Assembly (NCBI RefSeq): GCF_000275845.1
Contig: NW_006766891.1
Span: forward strand, 448,450-512,449
Direction of reading: 5' to 3'
From: Dichomitus squalens LYAD-421 SS1
Taxonomy: Eukaryota; Basidiomycota; Agaricomycetes; Polyporales; Polyporaceae
DNA length: 64,000 bases
In this document: piece after piece, positions 48,634 to 59,998 of the stretch
How the letters are laid out: every line of letters starts with the position of its first letter
Numbering within the stretch: the stretch's first letter is position 1
Program-made: the position numbers and the translations under genes
The notes under the pieces: generated by a model
What the model was told of the DNA's origin: nothing
Databases searched by the model: none
What the model saw: only the letters and a program-made list of their open reading frames with translations

Positions 48634-49511
48634 ATGTCTTACTCTTACAGGAAGTCCAATGTCGCCGGCGGGTCCTGGTCGACACCCTTCAACACTCCCT
48701 TCTTCATCCGCTATGGCGAGTCGAGCATCAAGGTTCCGATGGTGAAGCTCCTCCTCGAGTACGAGATCTGGGAGAAGCTCCGGGGTCCCAGTTAGTTTCC
48801 TCTTCCCTCTCGTGGGCCCGGGCGGATGTACTCATAATCCTCCCAGGCAACTCGGATCAGGGACCTCGTGCTCCTTCCGAGGCGTCCTTCGCTGACGACC
48901 CATTCGCGTCTTCAGGCCCTATCGACTGGGCTGAAGAGGTCGAGCAGGAGCTCTTCTTTGACGACGGAGCATCCGACAGCAAAGACAGCGAACCCGTGGC
49001 GGAAGAATTTGACGACTCTGATGACGACGAAGTCCTCATGATCGTCCCGATTGAAGATCTAAGGTTCTCGGGGAGAGGACCTGCCTATGCTCTCTACACG
49101 ATCCTAGAGGTCGACGAGGTGGTCGACGATAAATGTGAAGCCCAAGAGACCGAATCCGACGACGCCGACGACACCGACTCGACTTCAACGATCTCGACCG
49201 ACTCGGCCTACTCGACCGACTCAACCACTTCGACCGACTCAACCACTTCGACCGACTTCGACTTATCGGCTTTCCGCCTCGACAACATCAACACCGCCGA
49301 CAGCGGCTCCTCAGTCGACACGGTCCGAGTCGAAGACCCTGGCTCGGTCAGCGGTAATTTGTTCCACGGGGCCATCCAGCATCTGTCTGTGATGGCCCTG
49401 CTCAAACTTGACGCGTACATCCGCTTTTTTCAGATCGCAGCGCAAATAAGCCTGAACAGGTTTCCGTTCTGGCTCAATTCCCCGTTCAACCGGGACCGGG
49501 GGCTCCTCTGA
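48634..49511 (+). CDS. Acidic Ser/Thr/Asp-repeat protein, unknown function
   Basis: Exons 48634-48790 and 48847-49511 (intron 56 nt, phase 1) give 273 residues. The N-terminal part (GSWSTPFNTPFFIRYGE, VKLLLEYEIWEKLRGP) looks folded. The middle is strongly acidic, and residues about 180-208 form an STDS/TTSTD repeat from an 18-bp DNA unit repeated near 49210-49260. The end is moderately hydrophobic (MALLKLDAYIRFFQIAAQISL) and could be a membrane-associated helix. I do not recognise the family. The ATG at 48634 opens the only coherent frame. The DNA repeat continues in spirit just beyond the stop as a related hexamer array. Confidence 0.55.
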
Positions 49512-49643
49512 GCTTGACTCAGGGATTAGGGAAAGATTTTGGCATGGTGAGGCCTTGTAACTGCGGGCGGTGTGATGGCGACCTGCCGCTCGCACTCAGA
49601 CACGGACAGACTCGAACTCGGACCCAGATTCGGGCTTGAATAT

Positions 49644-49698
49644 GGACTTGGACTCGGACTCGAACTCGGACTTGAACTCGGACTTGGACTTGGATCTG
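49644..49698. repeat. Hexamer tandem array
   Basis: About nine imperfect six-base units of the form GGACTY or GAACTC follow one another. Read either way, it would encode a dipeptide repeat, but no gene around it is supported. Confidence 0.8.
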
Positions 49699-49790
49699 GC
49701 TCTGTAGTTTCAAGTCTTGTTTGTTCAGCTTTCGAGTCGCGGAGAGTTGAGAGGCGGACGGGAGAGGGGGGCGGCTTAGCGCTGAGCGGT

Positions 49791-50004
49791 GGGAGTGTGG
49801 ATGGGACGGTACGAGGGCGTGTGGAAGGGAAAGTACGAGGGCGGTGGATGGGAAAGTAGGCGGGCGTGTGGAAGTCAGTCGGCGGTTTGATGGTCAAGTA
49901 GGCGGACGTGTGGATAGGAAATCAGGCGGGGGTGTGGACGGGAGAGCGGGCGCTGCTGAGCGGCGGGGGTGTGGTAGGGAGAGTCAGCGGGAGTGTGAGG
50001 GGAA
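49791..50004. repeat. Degenerate minisatellite
   Basis: The core GGGCGTGTGGA and variants (GGGAGTGTGGA, GCGGACGTGTGGA, GGGGGTGTGGA) recurs about eight times at irregular spacing of roughly 16-40 bp, joined by GGAAAGTA- and GGGA-like links. Confidence 0.7.
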
Positions 50005-50550
50005 CTGCCGGAGATCAGCGAGTGGTTGAATCGTGACCCAAGGCGAGGACTTATAACATTAGCATGTTGCTCAGGATCTGGACTCGAGTTAGATACGTAC
50101 TATACTGAGTTCGTGATCGTTGTTCTGCACTTGCTGTGGATTCTCTGTGTAGCAGTTAGGTAGTGCATCGTGTAGGATGACGGTTTTTTAGTTGTCCTCA
50201 CGCAGTGTACGTGAGGTAGTCTAGTCAACGCCCTTACACGCACGCCGTGAGGTGGACTTCATATAAACGTAACATTTTGTTTGGCGATGAATTGTGGGAC
50301 CTCACCGACGGATTCGTCATGCGCACCCACGTCTAGGCGTATCATGTGCCGGAAAACATGCTTGGACACCCAAACGACATGCACACGCGATGCGCAAGGC
50401 CAGAACACAGTCCAGCGTGCAATCCGCTGGCGTGACTGTCGCCTAAATAGCAATTGACGAGGCATTCGTGAGACATCTTCGAGATCCCAGCAGGTTATGA
50501 ACATGCTCGTGGCGTCCAAAGGACAAGGTTGTGTAACCCACCCTATGTAG
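50005..50550. other. Intergenic after the repeats
   Basis: No gene is supported. The region includes the 3' flank of the EI24-like gene and a CTCACGC/GTACGTGAGG inverted pair near 50200. Confidence 0.4.
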
Positions 50551-52251
50551 CTAATCAAACTTCCGCCCTGTCCTCGCAGCAGGTACGGACTGGCCAAGTC
50601 CCCGTATCCTCACCCTCCCAGTGTCACCGGCTGGACTTCTCGCGCTCATTGTGTCCATGTCCACCGCCTCGCCCTCTTCAATGCTCTCTGCGCCATCACT
50701 AGGAGCGCGTTGATGTCTTGCTCCACCCCGGCCGCTGCCGCTATAACTCGCACTAGCACTTCCTCCGGCGCCGACGCTGAGTATTCGGACGATCCAATCG
50801 TTCAAGAAAATCACGGGCGCGAAGACCGGTATGCGGATCGGGATGAGCGGCGAAGGATAATGAATCGTGTCATCATTCCCGGACCCGCCTCTGGCCGATG
50901 ATGTGGGGTCATATGGATCCAGTGGGACCGGCTTAGCATACATCGCCATAATGATGTACTAAACATAGAGATCAACGGCGGCACCCTATGACATTGGACA
51001 CAATGCATACCGCGGGGAAGAATAAGGCAAACAGAGCAGCGTTCGCGAGACTGCTGCCCCATGTGCATAATGCTGCGGAGGGTAGTCCTGAGGGTATGCA
51101 TAGTCAAACTTCGTGGTCGAAAGGGACACGTCTAGTATTTACCGAAGGCAAAGTAATACGCCCACCGTTCCTCTAGATGCCGTACGCGTCGCGATAACGA
51201 TAGCCCGCGTGCGATCCAAATAAACCTGTGGATAGATCAGCAGACGCGCGCAGCCGCATGGACCCAACGACTTACTCAAAGCAATAATAACTGCACCGTC
51301 CTCTCCGCATCAGCAATCCGCCTTGCGATCCTACGTTATGCGACTTACGCATCAACCCAGCATAGGAATGCGAATCCTGCTGGTGGCCCAACATAGGGAA
51401 CGTAGGAAAGGGCGAATGAAAGGACGACAGAAGTAAACACCATCACCGCGCGATACGCCGACGTTGCGAGCGCGTTGAGCATGCCGCTATAGGTAGACGG
51501 CGGCTGCGCAGCAGCGCGGGTGCCATGTTGAATAGTGAAGGTGCGTTTGGCTATGAGCGTGCACCATGAGCTCTACGGTAATCATCAACGCGCGAACGAG
51601 GGAACGGGCAGGATGTGGGAACCATAGCCGGCATGCGCTGCATGCTCTGCATGCTTTGGACGATAGTCAGAGATAGAACAATGTATATCTTGTGGATGCC
51701 AGCAGCGGCACCCTCAAAGATGTGGATTGAATGTGTGCATCATATCGCCGATCCCAGGCATCCAAAGGTGGCAGGTGCCTCAGGACTCACGTTGAGATAG
51801 AAGGATATCCCGACGACCGGGAGCAGCCAGAGGACCTGATAGAACCACCCAAGGTTTCGATGAAACCACTTTTGCTGCGATTGCGCCAATGGAAGGAGTA
51901 GCCAATCAAAGAAGTAGATAGACACCAACGAGACCGTGTTCAGCATGAGGGACTTGAATACATTCGATCGGACCTCAGAGTCGCTGTTCATCAGGCAATC
52001 TATCAGATCTGACATGACCCTATGGATCTGGATGGCGAAACAGACCTGGCGGCGAGTCTAACAACTGTGTCCCATCTGAACGCATCGACGAGCCCGCGAC
52101 CGGCACACGACAGCTGCAGCCAGGCAGTCTCTTGTAGAGATAGAAATGTGGGGTATGTCGACCGGGAAGAAGCATACTGGGGCGCCTGGATGAACTCCGA
52201 AGACGACGGCGGCGTGTATTGCGGTCTAGGCCGCCGGGGGGGACGAGACAT
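50551..52251 (-). CDS. EI24: EI24-like multi-span membrane protein
   Basis: Seven exons (52251-52046, 51983-51791, 51572-51349, 51290-51276, 51225-51143, 51087-51011, 50958-50551) give 401 residues. The EI24/PF07264 pattern is clear: RSNVFKSLMLNTVSLVSIYF and LLPVVGISFYLN spans, SWCTLIAKRTF, a long hydrophobic loop ending CWVDAYYCFEF, WIARGLSLSRRVRHLEERWAY, and FGLPSAALCTWGSSLANAA before YIIMAMYAKPVPLDPYDP. A disordered Gly/Ser-rich tail follows. Animal EI24 sits in the ER and works in autophagy and ER stress; fungal members are little studied. Exon 4 has only 15 nt and encodes the AYYCFE turn. Start: the ATG at 52251; others lie upstream in frame. Confidence 0.88.
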
Positions 52252-52762
52252 GGGGCAGAGTACGAGGCCGGACGCGGGGTCGCGGACGGTGGCTGAGACA
52301 TGTATCTCGTCCAGCGTCTGTCGCCCTTTGTCCGCGGCATCGGTCACGCACCGTGACCGCGGCGGCTGCATCGTGCCACGGAATGCCGTCGGCAAGCCTC
52401 GGACAACGCAAGACCGTACATGGATGCAAAGTTCAAACTGGGAGCATTCTCGAGACAAGCTTACAGCTGAGACAGCCTTCGCCAATCACGATTATCTCCA
52501 TCAGCGTCCGGTAACGCTTGAGGTTAAGTCCTTGGCAGACTGTGTCAAAGTCTCGAGGGTCCATGGGATACACAACGCTATAGGATACGCTCTCCAGCCT
52601 ACTATGGACACAACAACAGAGTATATGGCACTGGTGATGGCACGAAAGTACGAGTACGACGGCAATGCAAGGCAATTGACACACAAAGAGCACAGATCGA
52701 GATGACAGCAGACAAAATCAAAGACGCGCCGGGAACAGCACCAGGGTACGATCCTCGAACCC
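52252..52762. other. Intergenic, 0.5 kb
   Basis: This lies between two minus-strand genes; it holds the EI24 promoter and the 3' end of the BTB gene. No separate gene is seen. Confidence 0.4.
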
Positions 52763-54460
52763 TCAAGGGCCGTTCACCTTCCAGAGCTGCCTCTTGCGCA
52801 GTTTGCGGGTGACGAGCACGCCCGTCGACTGCGTCGAGCTGCCGCCGAACGCCAGCACGACCGTCTCCTCGGCGCCTTGGCCTCGCGCGATGCTCTGCTT
52901 CCGCAGCTCGATGGCATCCTTGGCGAATTTGAAGCGCGAGTGTGTTGACCCTGAATACAGCAACAACGTGACAGTGACGTAAGTTCGAGGTCTTCGTGGC
53001 AGATGACGTGGGACACTAACCGAGCTGAAACGTGGGCGACTCTACCGCAGCTTTGAACAGATCGAACGGTACACGAGCAAACACCTGGAGGAGCGTGTCA
53101 CGACCCGCATCGGTGGGTGTGCTCGAAGATTCTGGCAGGGGTGTCGTAGGAGTGGCCTGCCCACCGAAGTTCACAAGGTTCGGGAGCGTAACGATGAGGA
53201 AGTTAAAGACATCGTCGCGCAAACGCTGTGCATAGGAGCCGAACACTGCTGTGCGTAGGTGCTGGTGTTGCTCGACAATGGGCGTAGAGGAGCCGTCACT
53301 TGGAGCTGGTACTGAATCGACGAACTCTAGCCAAGATGGAAGAGTGTCGAGGCTGATCGATTGTCGACAAACCTCATAAGCGTAGTTGCAGAGGTCATCC
53401 ATGCGGCCAAGCAGACAAGCGGCCGCTAGGACAGCACGGGCATTTTCGGGGCGAATACTAGCGAGTGCGGCAGCGGAGTAGAGATATGCCAATGCTGTGA
53501 AACGACTGTGAGTGAACGATACCACCGACGCCTGCTTCCGTGAAAATACCGAGTCGGCTTACCGTGGTGAAATCCCTGTGCGCATCGTGAGATGAACGTT
53601 TTTGCCTGAACTTAGCAGAAAATGACGTACCTCGTCTGTGACTTCTGGTTCATGTTCCAAATTAACATAGATTACGTATTGGCTATTCGTTTGCGGGGAT
53701 GTTGACATCAGATGTGCAAGGTATGGAGATCGAGACAAAATGAGAGCGTGTAGTCGATATACAGTTCCACGGACATGCTGATTGCGACACTTCAATCCAG
53801 AGCTCAAGGGATAAGGAGAGATGACGCGCACCAGTAGTGTATCAGCGTAGTTCTGTAGTCCGAATTTAGCCATAAATCAAGCGACGCGTGTGGATGGCAA
53901 CGTACGCCAGTCTGGAAGCCTGAATGAAAGAGATGATTGATGATATCTTGATTATGCAGTTGATATAGAGAGGGATGTCTGTGTTCAAGCAGTCAGCTAA
54001 TGCTCATGCGCTCCACCTTGACATTGTCAGTGCCGCAGAAAACCGCACTGCGCCCGCACAAATAGACGCCTAACGAACGTCCCAAATTCGCCATTGTCGA
54101 TTCACTCCGCACGAACCCTAGCAGCCCGCACTTCTGAAGTGCTCGTGTGAGAGACGCGGTCCACGGGCACGCCTCGAACAGGAGTCGCACGGGATGCAGC
54201 ACGTCACCAGCGATGAACGTGCAAAGTCTCACGCGCCACAAAATCTTCAGGTAGCGAGACAACGTATGTCCATCCAACACTCCCCTCTTCACCCCTGCCC
54301 AACGACCAGCCCGAATCACACCAGGGTTGAGATGACCGACTCACTGATCGTATCCATTTACGGGCGCACCCGCGCTAGTGGAGGGTCCGTTCGCGTAACC
54401 ATCCCCGGGGCCAGGAGTCGCCGTGCCGTTACTTGGTGCACCGTGTCCGTTCATGATCAT
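52763..54460 (-). CDS. BTB-like protein of a conserved fungal family (5' half uncertain)
   Basis: The firm 3' exons are 53852-53832 (21 nt), 53777-53631, 53575-53563 (13 nt), 53494-53021 and 52950-52763, all in phase. They encode NYADTLLHVRGTVYRLHALI, LSRSPYLAHLMSTSPQTN, EGFHHALAYLYSAAALASI, ACLLGRMDDLCNYAYEVCR, FLIVTLPNLVNFGG and RFKFAKDAIELRKQSI, a BTB fold plus helical extension found across fungi. An exon ending at 53906 encodes HLFHSGFQTG. A probable first exon is 54460-54345 (MIMNGHGAPSNG, low complexity) followed by one from 54294 (GWTYVVSLPEDFVA). The link between 54230 and 53960 is unresolved; no splice I tried keeps the frame well. The function is unknown, perhaps an E3 adaptor. Confidence 0.65.
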
Positions 54461-54977
54461 AGAGAGCGCACAAAAGGGCGAGGCTGATGTACTTTTGGGA
54501 CGTAATGTCCACAACAAGGCGGTAGAGAGAGACGTGTACGTCGAGACCTGCAGAGCTGCAGGAAAGAACTGAAAGACCCAGTCTTTGCCGCCGGTGCCAC
54601 TCACACAGTCACGTGCGCTATTATTGTCGCAGACACGTGACTTATCAAGAGCGCTTATAGGCGGTAATCCGGTCCGACACGTGGGCGAGCATGGGTATAC
54701 CTCGAGTGTGGCTGAATTGGACGAGCTTTCGAAGCGTAAAAACGTCTATCACCGGAAATTCATGCATGGTATCCTGTAACGTACACAATATATAGAACCG
54801 CCCGCGCAATGATACCCTAAGAGAAGCTCACCGGAGCGCACACGACGTCCGTCTTCTCGCCCTGCTGGTCCAGTACGTACAACTTGAAGCTCGCGCCCCA
54901 CTTCCCACTTCCCACTTCTTTCGGAACGGAGGGTCTAGTCCGAGCATGATGCAGCTAGTACCCCAGGTTTCGAAGCT
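54461..54977. other. Intergenic, 0.5 kb
   Basis: This is the promoter of the BTB gene and the 3' flank of NTAQ1. A CACTTCCCACTTCCCACTTC triplicate lies at about 54899-54918. Confidence 0.45.
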
Positions 54978-57208
54978 TCAAGCTTCAGAACCCCACCTCG
55001 GAGCGGGTACGTCGTCAGCCCCTGAGAGCCATCGGACGGAGCTCCCCACGTCCAGCACCTGCCCATACTGGACCGCGCCTGGGGCGCTCCGAGTCCCCAT
55101 CGCCGTCCCAGAACCGAGGGGGGGCCCCACCCCCAATAGCGTGTCTTCAGGTGGGTCTTCTTCGGCCAGACGGTTCGGCATGATGCCCATCGCCACGAAG
55201 GACTCCATGAGGTTGTGCGCGATGCCGCGCTCCCTCGCCTTCGCGCCACGGAGCGGCGGGTACGGGGGAGGGGGGGAGGAGTACCGTGCTTCTACAGCGT
55301 CCGGCGCGCGACACATGCCCAGAACGCGATCGGTGCACGTCAGTTACGGGTGAGAGAAGAGGCGGTGAGGTGACCCCCGCTCTTCGAGCACCTCTTCCTC
55401 CTCATCGCCCTGATCAGACTCCGCGCAGTGACAGCCACACGTAAAGCGGGCGGCCAAGGTCTCGTACGGAGAGATCGATGGGCACGCTGTGTATTTGTCT
55501 GCGGACGCAATGCGTGCTAGGTCAAGTCCGGCCACCCGCGACTCTATACCCGCACGAGGGCAGACGATGTGCAGAAGACGGGCGAGAAGAACAGGATGAC
55601 AGATGGGCCAGTTGTGGTGAGAACGCACCGTGGTCAGTTGTCCTCGCATCCGCACCAGAACCGTCCACACCCCCCATGCCGGCGTCATCGGGTCCTCGCT
55701 CTGTTCACCTAAGTACGGCCCCGACACTGGTCGCGAGCCCCACCCCTGGAGCAGGTACGATCTAGCACGAAAGCAGCGACATGAGCACGCGAGCCACAGC
55801 GACCTGACGCGATAGGAAACAAAAGGCCTCCGAGTCGGCGACCGCGCGCGCGGACGGTACTTAGCACGGCTCGAATCAGATGAAAGTCGAAACAGCCCGG
55901 AGCCGGCGCCCCACGGGGAACGGAGACGGACGACGGGGAGGCGGAGGCGGGGAAACGTCTGCTGACCATGTGCGACCGATCGGAGGCGAAGTGATCGAGA
56001 TACACGGCTGCGGGGATGACTCTGAACAAGCTGCGAGGTGCATACAGTATGAAGTGGACAAGTTTCAGCTCTCAGGCCGGCCGATGCGTGCGCGGTCTGG
56101 CTGGGAACGTACCTGTGGAACCGGCCGTCAATGCAGGCCTTCAGTTCTTCGTCGAACGCGTAAGGGAAGGTCCTCCCCACATAGTCTGGGAGATCCGGCA
56201 GGTCGAGTGCAGTAGCAGCGATCAAGGCGCATTCACGTTTGAGCATGCCGGCGACCAGGTCCCAGGGGACGCAAACGTTGCAAGTTCCAATCATACACAG
56301 GCGCGACGGTCCGAACGCGATCGTCGAGGCCACATGCGCACAGAAGGACCGCGGCGGCGCGCACGCGACATCACGAACAGGAGGGACCATCACCGCGTCG
56401 CGTGCGACGTAACATCGTCAAGGGGAAGCGTCAGCAGGCGTTCGGAGGCATAACAAAGGCGAGCGTGCATGACTTGTTTAGCATGTACGCGAGCGCGGCG
56501 TACCTTTCCACGAGCTCGGGACGGCTAGGGTCGTGTCGAAGTCGTACACCCACGCGCTGGCACCGGCACTAGCGTCTGCGTGGTCGACTGCGAGGTGCAG
56601 ATCGCCGCCCTCGTCCGCCTCGCCCGGTTGGAGGGCAGGACCGGTCGTGGAGGCCGGTGGTCGGAATTGCGCGCCTGGGCAGCGCGGATGCGCAGGCGGG
56701 GAAGGACCGCGTGCCTCGCGATCGCCAGGCGAATCCCTGGTGGGTGGGTGGGCCCCGTTTGCAGCTTTTCGGAGCACCAAGACGACGTGGTAGTCCCAGA
56801 CGACGACGTCCGAGGCGCGCAGCTTCTGCGCCCACAGCGCGACCTGTCGAAAGGAGGGACAGCCGAGGGTGAGCGCGAGTCCGACGAGCGAGCGCAGTAC
56901 TACTGTAATGGCCGCCGGGGGAGAGAACACGCAGAGAAGGGAGCAGGACGCGCGAGAATAGAAACACGGACCGTCTTTCCGTGGTTAGAGACGAAAACGA
57001 CGTAAATCTCCCAGGGCCAAGGGGCCACGCGCGAGCTGGCTTCCGCGAGGAAGGTCTGCGCGAGAAGGTAGATGTTCTCTTCGCGGTAGCACGATATGTA
57101 GATGCTGTCAGGTGGGATCATAGGAAGCGGGGGCGAGAGAACGTTCGAGCGCGACCCAGAGTTTGCGGAAGACACACCGGCGACAGACGAGTGACTGGGA
57201 GAAGACAT
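54978..57208 (-). CDS. NTAQ1: Protein N-terminal glutamine amidohydrolase
   Basis: The confident exons are 57208-56972, 56843-56504, 56185-56113, 56030 onward (FRVIPAAVYLDHFASDRSHM) and 55291-54978 (SSPPPPYPPLRG, AHNLMESFVAMG, YGQVLDV). The catalytic triad is visible: C40 in ISCYREENIYLL, H98 in VVWDYHVVLVLR and D180 in AWVYDFDTT. The enzyme deamidates N-terminal Gln to Glu and feeds the Arg/N-degron pathway. About 65 residues of Pro/Gly-rich sequence separate H98 from D180, where animal enzymes have only about 16. The intron before the last exon would be some 0.7 kb, with a clear TAACTGAC branch and GCTGTAG acceptor but no good donor of matching phase, so an exon may be missing from my model. 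Introns of 128 and 318 nt are also long. Confidence 0.82.
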
Positions 57209-57723
57209 GATGTGTGATAGTAGATTGCAAGATGTGGATAGCGCCTATTATAAGTAGTGAATGAAATGAGTGCAACAGGATGTGCGTAGATAGCAAAATG
57301 CAGCGATGCGATACGGAACGATGATACCCCCCGCCCTTTATGGCCCTATTACCCTTCGCGACCATAAAAACACAAACTCCTATAGTACAGAGCCGCCAAC
57401 GCGGCCACTTTGGTTTCCGACCGAGGCCGGGCAAGTCGAGAAGTCCTTCGTATTCAGCAGGGAGAGAAAGCGCGCGACGCTTCCTTTCCCGCGAGCGCCG
57501 CCACGCGCAGAGGCGCGGGCGATTTCGTGAGCAAGAGAAAAAGATCTGCGGCGGCCGAAATCAGCATGCAGGAACGATGACGAAGGCCAGTGAAGAGAAG
57601 CGGAGACTAGGTTCTGAGGCCACAGACTAGCTATAGAAAACCCGGGGCATCGACGAGCCAGAGCCAGAGGAAGCGTACTCACGATGGGTATAGGACATCA
57701 CATGGGTATGTAGGGCGATCGCG
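57209..57723. other. Intergenic, 0.5 kb
   Basis: This is the promoter side of NTAQ1 and the 3' flank of the small gene. No gene is supported. Confidence 0.4.
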
Positions 57724-58158
57724 TCACTGTGCCTTGCGCTGCCGCCCCGAGGAGGACACGGGCATGGGGGCGGGGGCGAGGGAGACCTGGTCGATGCCCC
57801 ACTGCGCCTTGCCCTGGAAGGCGTCCGAGAACTTCTTCTTGAGGAGGATGTCCTCGAGCTCGGGCGAGGAGCGCTCCGGGCGGAAGGGGACGAAGATGGG
57901 CTTGGGACCGGACGAGTGCGAGTGCGAGCTCGGCTTGGGTGGGGAGGCGCGCTTCGGCTGTGGCGCGTGGAGGGGCGCGGGGGTGGTGACGAGGATGGGC
58001 CCTTGCGCGGAGGCGTGGTTGCCGGGCATTGCCTTGGAGGACGAGGGCAGGGGATGGGGGAACTGGGATGGCGCGGCGGGCTTGGGCATGAGGCCCGAGT
58101 TGTTCGTGAACGGGTGGGTCGCGAGCGGGTTGAAGGAGGAGAGCACCGAGTTGGACAT
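57724..58158 (-). CDS. Small conserved-looking Pro/Ser-rich protein
   Basis: A single exon of 144 residues runs from the ATG at 58158. The start (MSNSVLSSFNPLATHPFTNN) and a segment near the end (PERSSPELEDILLKKKFSDA) look ordered; the middle is Pro/Ser/His-rich. There is no signal peptide or membrane span. A CATAAATAC box about 95 bp upstream and a C-rich leader suggest a real promoter. I recall similar short proteins in mushroom genomes but no function; treat as hypothetical. The GC-rich composition also allows a long frame on the other strand, but that frame shows no motif. Confidence 0.5.
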   Translation of the reverse strand: MSNSVLSSFNPLATHPFTNNSGLMPKPAAPSQFPHPLPSSSKAMPGNHASAQGPILVTTPAPLHAPQPKRASPPKPSSHSHSSGPKPIFVPFRPERSSPELEDILLKKKFSDAFQGKAQWGIDQVSLAPAPMPVSSSGRQRKAQ

Positions 58159-59975
58159 GTTGGTGGCTGAGGCACGAGTAGGAAGCAGCTGTTGAATGCG
58201 CAGAGGTGCAACGGGTGGTATGACGGGAAACCAGCGGAAGAGGGGGGTGTATTTATGGTGGAGTGGATGGAGAGAAGAACAAGCAGAGGTCGCGAGGCAT
58301 AAATTGGCAGGAATATACGAGCAGCCAATTAATGTGGCTTGTGTGCCCGAGCGAGCGGGCGGAATACGAGGACCGGGGAAACCGCGGCAGGCGCGAGCAG
58401 GAATATTGGCTATCGTGCAGTCACCTGTTTTTGCGCCCTCCGCATTCGTCCAAGCGTGCCCGAGGGTCTGTCCCCGCCGCCTTTCCGTGCCCGAGCCGGT
58501 AGTTGCCATATGATAATTATCTGCGATCCCCCGTATCCAAATCTCGCCCACAGCTTCGCCACGCGCTTGCTCCACAACGCCCGTCTCCCGCCAAATCGCA
58601 GTTCTATTAAGTAGCCATTAATGTGCCCAGCGTCCCTCCCCTTCTCGACTGTATCTACCCACCGTGCTGCGCAATCCCCCAAGTTTCCCCGACCATGCTC
58701 GCCCCATCTTTAGCACGCGCGGACATTGGGCCGCGATTTGTCCAAACGAGGCGCATCCTGCTTCGTAGCGCCAATTCATTCACCCCGGATTGTCGCCCTT
58801 GTGGCTGAGCCATGAGATTCGTGCTCCTGGTCTGCGGGCGTCCTTCGGATATTATACGTGTTTAGAACAGCGAGAAGCTGATAGGCTGACAGCGCGGACT
58901 GAACGCCTGCCCCTCGTGAGTGCTCATGTCCCCGGGCGTGCCTCCAACACAGACGGCCTCGAGAACCGCATTCGGGCAGAGACGCGGAAAAGCATGACTG
59001 GCGCACCCCATACGTATCGTCTTTTACATACGCTGGCACTGATCACAGTCGAGAAGCCGTGTTGTGCGAGGCGTCGGACGCAGGTTCCGGGCCACGCGTT
59101 GAGTTAAACGTACATACCCAAGCGCCCCGCGAGGTACGGCTGCGACGGTGAATATGTAGCAACGCTCTTTGAAGCCGCCTGCCCCACGGCTTCTACATAC
59201 CCCGCAGTCCCTCACCGGCATTCTGGGCGAGTGTTCCGAACGAAAGAAGCCTGTAGGCAAAGTGGGAAGCGACGGCACTCGCGAGAGCGCAGACACGCCT
59301 GCGTCAGGTGGCCAGACGTGGGTTGCCGTCGCGCAGACGGACGGACCCAGGGGCCGCATGTATGGGAGAGCCCACGTCGCGTTCGCGTGCATGAGATGCG
59401 GGGACGCGTCCGACGGGCTCTTGTCGTGCGCTGCCCCATCTCTTCCCCGCGTTTTGTCGTGCGATACGCTGCTCGAACCGCGCCAAAGTCCGTCTCGCCC
59501 GTCAGGCATCACGGCAGGAAGACGTCAGAGTGCCACAAGCGAGCTTTTCGAACGTCGAGCGAGGCTTCCCTGAACCGCATCCCGACCCGGGGTTCCGAAC
59601 GCGCACACGATAGGGTGGGGGCTTGCTTGTGTGGGGCATCGCAACGTCAACGGTACCCTCGGATGGTTCTCCCGCCACTGGCCGCCCACCCTCGGAAGAG
59701 TTCTCTATGATGTGTTCTCCGTGAGCGATAGCTTGTTTCCCTCGTTAGCTCAAGGGTAAGCAACTCAAAGGCGCCACGATGAGCGACGCGATAGCGGGTG
59801 GAGAGTGGTCAAGACGTCGGCTACGTGAGTCAGAAATTCTTGTATGTGGAGTGGTCGAGGCTGATGATCAATGGTACCCTCTCGTGTTAGGGTGCAAGAT
59901 GGCCCCATCAACTACCATTCTGCTTGGAGCTACTATCTAGCACGCTTGTTGCTCCACCACGGGGAGAGCGGTGCC

Positions 59976-59998
59976 CCGCCCGCCCGCCCGCCCGCCGC
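59976..59998. repeat. CCCG simple repeat
   Basis: About five tandem CCCG/CCGC units occur in non-coding DNA. Confidence 0.8.

Noticed and set aside
49526..49897. 123-codon minus-strand frame rich in Ser/Pro
   Set aside because: It is produced by the hexamer and minisatellite repeats; no start context or flanking exons support it.
59740..59765. TCGTTAGCTCAAGGG, resembling the D arm of a tRNA
   Set aside because: No T-arm sequence follows within 60 bases and no cloverleaf can be drawn.
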